From Hypomesus transpacificus (taxonomy: Eukaryota > Chordata > Actinopteri > Osmeriformes > Osmeridae): 64,000 bases of DNA. The DNA lies in contig NC_061080.1 in NCBI RefSeq assembly GCF_021917145.1, forward strand, positions 2,399,497 through 2,463,496, in the 5' to 3' direction. Position numbers and translations under genes: made by a program. The notes below the pieces were generated by a model, which had not been told where the DNA came from, did not search any database, and was given only the letters and a program-made list of their open reading frames with translations. Below are positions 60,901 to 64,000 of the stretch, piece by piece. The first letter of the stretch is position 1. Each line of letters opens with the position of its first letter.

Positions 60901-61941
60901 GGTTCCTTCCTCAGGTCGAGGTCCAGAAGTGGCGAGCGTTACAGGTACGCCACGGTAACCGCTATCAACATTTAGCTACCAACTCTTACCGCAACAGCGA
61001 TGACCTAAACTCCTCCCCGCCTTTCCCCCCCCCCTCTCTCTCCATCTCTCTCTCTCCCTTCCTCTCAGGGAGGGGGGCAGTTCATCCTCCCATCACTCGA
61101 GACGGCACCGCTCCTCCCGGTCCAGGGAAGAAGGGGGCGAGCGAGACAGGGAGAGGGAGAGGAAGCATAGACACAAGGAGAGGCACCGCTCGCGCTCGCA
61201 CTCCCACAGGAGCAAGAGGAAGAGGTGAGCCTGCCGCCACCTGCGTGAGAGCCCCCGGCTCCGCAGCACTGCCTCAGGGACATGCCCGTCACATAACCAT
61301 GGCTGTACCGCTAGCAAAGCGGTTCAGACAGTGACATAGTTGAGCTGTTGCGTACGAGTTGAAAGGAGACAATGACTCGACAATGATAAATTGCAGACAG
61401 CATTTTTTATATATTGTTCTTTCTTCAGGCAGTCATTGCATACAAAGGGTAACTGCTCATGTACTCGACGTACTTAGTCAAAATAATTTGTGTGTGTACA
61501 AAATGAGATGCATTGTTTAACTGTTCTTCCCTTTTGGACAACAACGACCTAAAATTAAAACCTCTTTGTTAAATGGCTATTTGAAGAGTAGGGTATGTGC
61601 TCGTACCAGCCTTTAACCCACTGCCACGGCTGGTGCGGTCTGGGTTTTTACCCGATTCCCTCATCCCAACACCTCACGGTGCCTGTCCCCCCCCCCCCCC
61701 CAGGTCCTCCAGAGACAGAACCTCAAACACCCACGACAAAGAGCGCTCCCCGGCCTCCCAGGAGCGCTGGCGGGAGGCCGGAGGGGAGGCCCGCCGCAAC
61801 GACCGTCCCCAGTTCCCAGGGGAGGACAGGGAGAGGTCCACTTCCCCGGAGCTGGCACGTGGGAGAGAGCGGGAGAGGTCCGTGTCCATCGAGAGAGACC
61901 GGCGCTCCAGTTCAGAGGAGAGAGAGTCGGGGGAGATATAA
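57908..61941 (+). CDS. luc7l: LUC7-like U1 snRNP-associated splicing factor, ten exons
   Basis: Coding exons: 57908-57968, 58559-58653, 59351-59449, 59605-59715, 59962-60105, 60261-60437, 60615-60799, 60915-60944, 61069-61224, 61704-61941, giving 431 residues. LUC7 proteins sit on U1 snRNP and influence 5' splice site choice. The start MSAQAQMRAMLDQLMG is the LUC7L/LUC7L2 N-terminus. The first CCCH-type zinc finger includes the VCKSHLLDSCPHD region. A coiled-coil segment (ELNEEIGKLLARAEQL) follows, then the second zinc finger with VCEVCSAYLGLHDNDRRLADHF-GKLH. The rest is an Arg/Glu- and Arg/Ser-rich tail ending SGEI, like human AGEI. The tail contains an unusually long RE-repeat block in exon 7. 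I assign luc7l rather than luc7l2 from the overall match; this is the less certain part. Confidence 0.93.
58050..58185 (+). repeat. GCTAGC/TAACGTTAGC-rich segment in luc7l intron 1
   Basis: Repeated palindromic motifs (gctagctagc, taacgttagc, agctagctagctt) within about 130 bp. Confidence 0.8.
60621..60799 (+). repeat. luc7l: coding GAGCGCGAG-type repeat in luc7l exon 7
   Basis: Hexa- and nonanucleotide repetition of GAG/CGC/AGG codons encodes alternating Glu-Arg. It continues the protein frame and is not a separate element. Confidence 0.85.
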
Positions 61942-62282
61942 GAAACAGTTTGGTGGGGGAGGGGTTCCCGAGGTCTTGCGTCGATGGGGAGGGGGCGGGG
62001 TTAAAAACGAGTCTGGGAGTGTGGGTGTGGGCGTGCGGTTGGGATGTGCATGCGTGCGTGCGAGTACTGAATGTCTGTTCATGTTTAGACCGGGGACATG
62101 AATTAGGTGGGGGGTGGGGGTACAAATTTGATAAAGGAACAAGACTATTTGCGACCAGGAGAGCTGACTAATTCACATACGCAAGAAATATGGGTGTGAA
62201 TTATGACTCAAATGTGAGTGGATGGGAATGACTTGAAAGAATTGAAAGACCAGGGAAGCTTTACTGAACATCATCTTGTGTT

Positions 62283-62288
62283 AATAAA
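62283..62288 (+). terminator. luc7l: luc7l proximal poly(A) signal
   Basis: AATAAA about 340 bp past the stop. Confidence 0.45.
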
Positions 62289-62727
62289 TTGGATATTTAG
62301 AGCAAGCGAAATATGAGATGGGGGGGGGGGGGGATATGGAACTTGTACCTTAAAAACCTCTTTTGTTTTAGACATGCTGTTCAGTTTTTTTTTATTTTAT
62401 TATCATTATGATATACAATGTTATTACCATTGTTTTTTTGCGTTCCATTGAAGAATCCGATATTTGGTTTCGTACGGGGGTGTGTAGCCATGGGTTTATA
62501 CATACAGACACACATTTACACTCACACTCGCCACACACACACTTGATGAATACACACTCATACTGGACATGTAGAATGAGATATAGGACATTCACAAGCA
62601 TTTTAGATATTGGAGCTCTGGCCAGTGGTATTGAGTTAGTTAGCACACTCTGTCCTTTTGCTGTGAAACAAGATGGAGGTTTTGCAGGATCTGTACCTTG
62701 CTGTGCCATCTACAGTACTACAAAGTA

Positions 62728-62733
62728 AATAAA
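62728..62733 (+). terminator. luc7l: luc7l distal poly(A) signal
   Basis: AATAAA followed by a T/G-rich stretch ('tgtttgcttccgttg'), about 790 bp past the stop and 390 bp before the cenpm ATG. Confidence 0.5.
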
Positions 62734-63125
62734 ATGTTTGCTTCCGTTGATAACAGTTTGCAGAGTCGTTCTTGTTTGATTCAGGTTGAGCATCTAATTA
62801 GTATGTTTGATGCTGCCTTAGACAGTAGTCCTATAACACATTTGATAATACTTCAGCCTTGTTTGTGAAATGGGCATACACGGCATACTGTATATGTAGA
62901 TTTATGAAGTTCATAACTTGTTGTATTGTAACGGACATTGAACTCCAGTGACATAGGTGGCAGTAGTGCTCCAATCACTTTGTAGAATAAGAGTACGGCG
63001 TAGACGTGATGACGTACTTTGCATACGACGCATATTCAAAAATAACGCGCCACACTGCAAGTTGTCATGGATGAAATTGGCTCTTTTCTTTTTTAAGCAG
63101 CGCCATAACAAGTAAATAAGGAAAC
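62734..63125 (+). promoter_or_regulatory. short luc7l-cenpm intergenic region with cenpm promoter
   Basis: No gene. The CpG-containing part at about 62990-63060 ('gtacggcgtagacgtgatgacgt', 'aacgcgcc') lies within 140 bp of the cenpm start codon. It carries a CRE-like TGACGT and an E2F-like cgcgcc, plausible for a cell-cycle gene. These are inferences from short motifs. Confidence 0.4.
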
Positions 63126-64000
63126 ATGTCTGCACTTAAACCATTTAATAAACTGCCTGAACTGAACACAGCGAACATTTTGGTAAGTAAGATGTAGCTA
63201 CATATGAAGGACTAACAGCTACTAACCTAGCTACCTAGACAGTTGTCAACAACGTATCACAAAGACAGTAGGTGGAGATCGTGATGTAGCGTTAATGTTT
63301 CCCGTTACAGCTGGTGGACAATGAGGAGCAGTTTCAGCAGAAGCTAGCTGACGCAATTGTGCAACAAGAAAAATCTGTCAACGTCATTGTGTGAGTGTCA
63401 TATGTTCTACGTTCATATGCTACAACTTAGCTATATATACAATGTATTATTACTCTCTAACTTGCTGACGAAGGAACACAGGTAAACTGACCCGCTTAAT
63501 GTTTGTTTAGGAGATTAGCAAGAAATCTTCCCCTACCCATGGAGAATGAAGAAAGTCGTCCTCGGATAGACCTTGTGGTCTTTATCGTAAACCTCACCTC
63601 AGATCTCAGGTGAGGTCAACACAGCTTTACGTTGAGGTGGTTGGTTCAACAGACAACTAGTCAACCAACAGTTATCTACAATTTGTGGGCATTGGGGTTT
63701 GTGAGTGTTACATTCATCTACTAATTCCCCATTCAGTTACAAGTCAACAGAGACTTCCCTGAAATACTTGGATCCAAGTTACTTCCTCGGAAAAGTCTGC
63801 TTCCTTGTCACCAATGGTGAGAACTCGACATGCCTATTCGTTCTCCTTTATCTCCTACATTTAAGACTAATGTAGTGCACATGAACTCTCATTTATCACT
63901 GGGTAGAATGGCAGTATGCGTCCGAACCCTTAATTGTGTGTGTGTGTGTTGCTTCCCTCCATCTCTAGCTCGTAACGCAGCAGTGCCCCCCGAGCGCCTG
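63126..64000 (+). CDS. cenpm: centromere protein M, 5' part (truncated by window end)
   Basis: Coding exons: 63126-63182, 63311-63390, 63511-63609, 63737-63816 and 63969 onward past the end of the window. About 115 residues are visible; human CENP-M has 180. The protein is a small-GTPase-like, nucleotide-free member of the constitutive centromere network (CENP-HIKM complex) at kinetochores. Visible family features are the start MSALKPFNKLPELNTANIL, close to human MSVLRPLDKLPGLNTATIL, then RPRIDLVVFIVNL and SYFLGKVCFLVTN. All exon phases agree. The 3' exons lie outside the window. Confidence 0.94.

Noticed and set aside
1-64000. CRISPR arrays, bacterial operons, phage or endogenous retrovirus genes
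   Set aside because: None seen. The tandem repeats present lack unique regular spacers, and no gag, pol or env type frames were found apart from the LINE fragment.

Overview
The window is vertebrate nuclear DNA, almost certainly from a ray-finned (teleost) fish. It has multi-exon genes with short introns and GT-AG junctions, orthologues of human genes, fish-type tRNA-derived SINEs (tail motif near 'gctctggataagagcgtctg'), a truncated L1 with a perfect target-site duplication, a hAT-like TIR element, and many CA, GA, poly-G and poly-C tracts. All gene models were read by eye from splice signals, reading-frame continuity and remembered family sequences. No database search was run.

Layout from left to right. 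1-190: a possible internal exon of an unidentified minus-strand gene at the window edge. 4.47-5.38 kb: a 5'-truncated L1. 5.43-13.2 kb: jup (junction plakoglobin, 14 coding exons, +). 14.4-17.5 kb: a tandem duplication holding an unrecognised small minus-strand gene (85 codons in my model) and a degenerate second copy. 18.3-22.4 kb: sox10 (three coding exons, -). 22.5-32.4 kb: gene-poor sequence where sox10 control elements might be expected. 32.45-35.56 kb: kcnj4 (Kir2.3-type channel, -), with a possible non-coding exon near 39.5 kb. 35.6-45.7 kb: gene-poor, with a minisatellite and a hAT-like element. 45.8-55.9 kb: triobp (TRIO and F-actin binding protein, 18 coding exons, +). 55.9-57.1 kb: smdt1/EMRE (-), tail-to-tail with triobp and head-to-head with luc7l. 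57.9-62.7 kb: luc7l (+). 63.1 kb to the edge: the 5' part of cenpm (+).

The genes are not one pathway. jup works in desmosomes and adherens junctions, sox10 in neural crest and glia, kcnj4 in inward-rectifier potassium current, triobp in actin bundling, smdt1 in mitochondrial calcium uptake, luc7l in U1 snRNP splice-site choice and cenpm at the kinetochore. From memory, sox10, kcnj4, triobp, smdt1 and cenpm all map to human 22q13, jup to 17q21 and LUC7L to 16p13. This mixture fits the teleost chromosomes that merge human 17q, 22q and 16p material.

The least described items are the tandemly duplicated small gene, a duplicated exon-end/donor segment in triobp, the split and glycine-expanded N-terminus of kcnj4, and a perfect 18-bp hairpin upstream of sox10.
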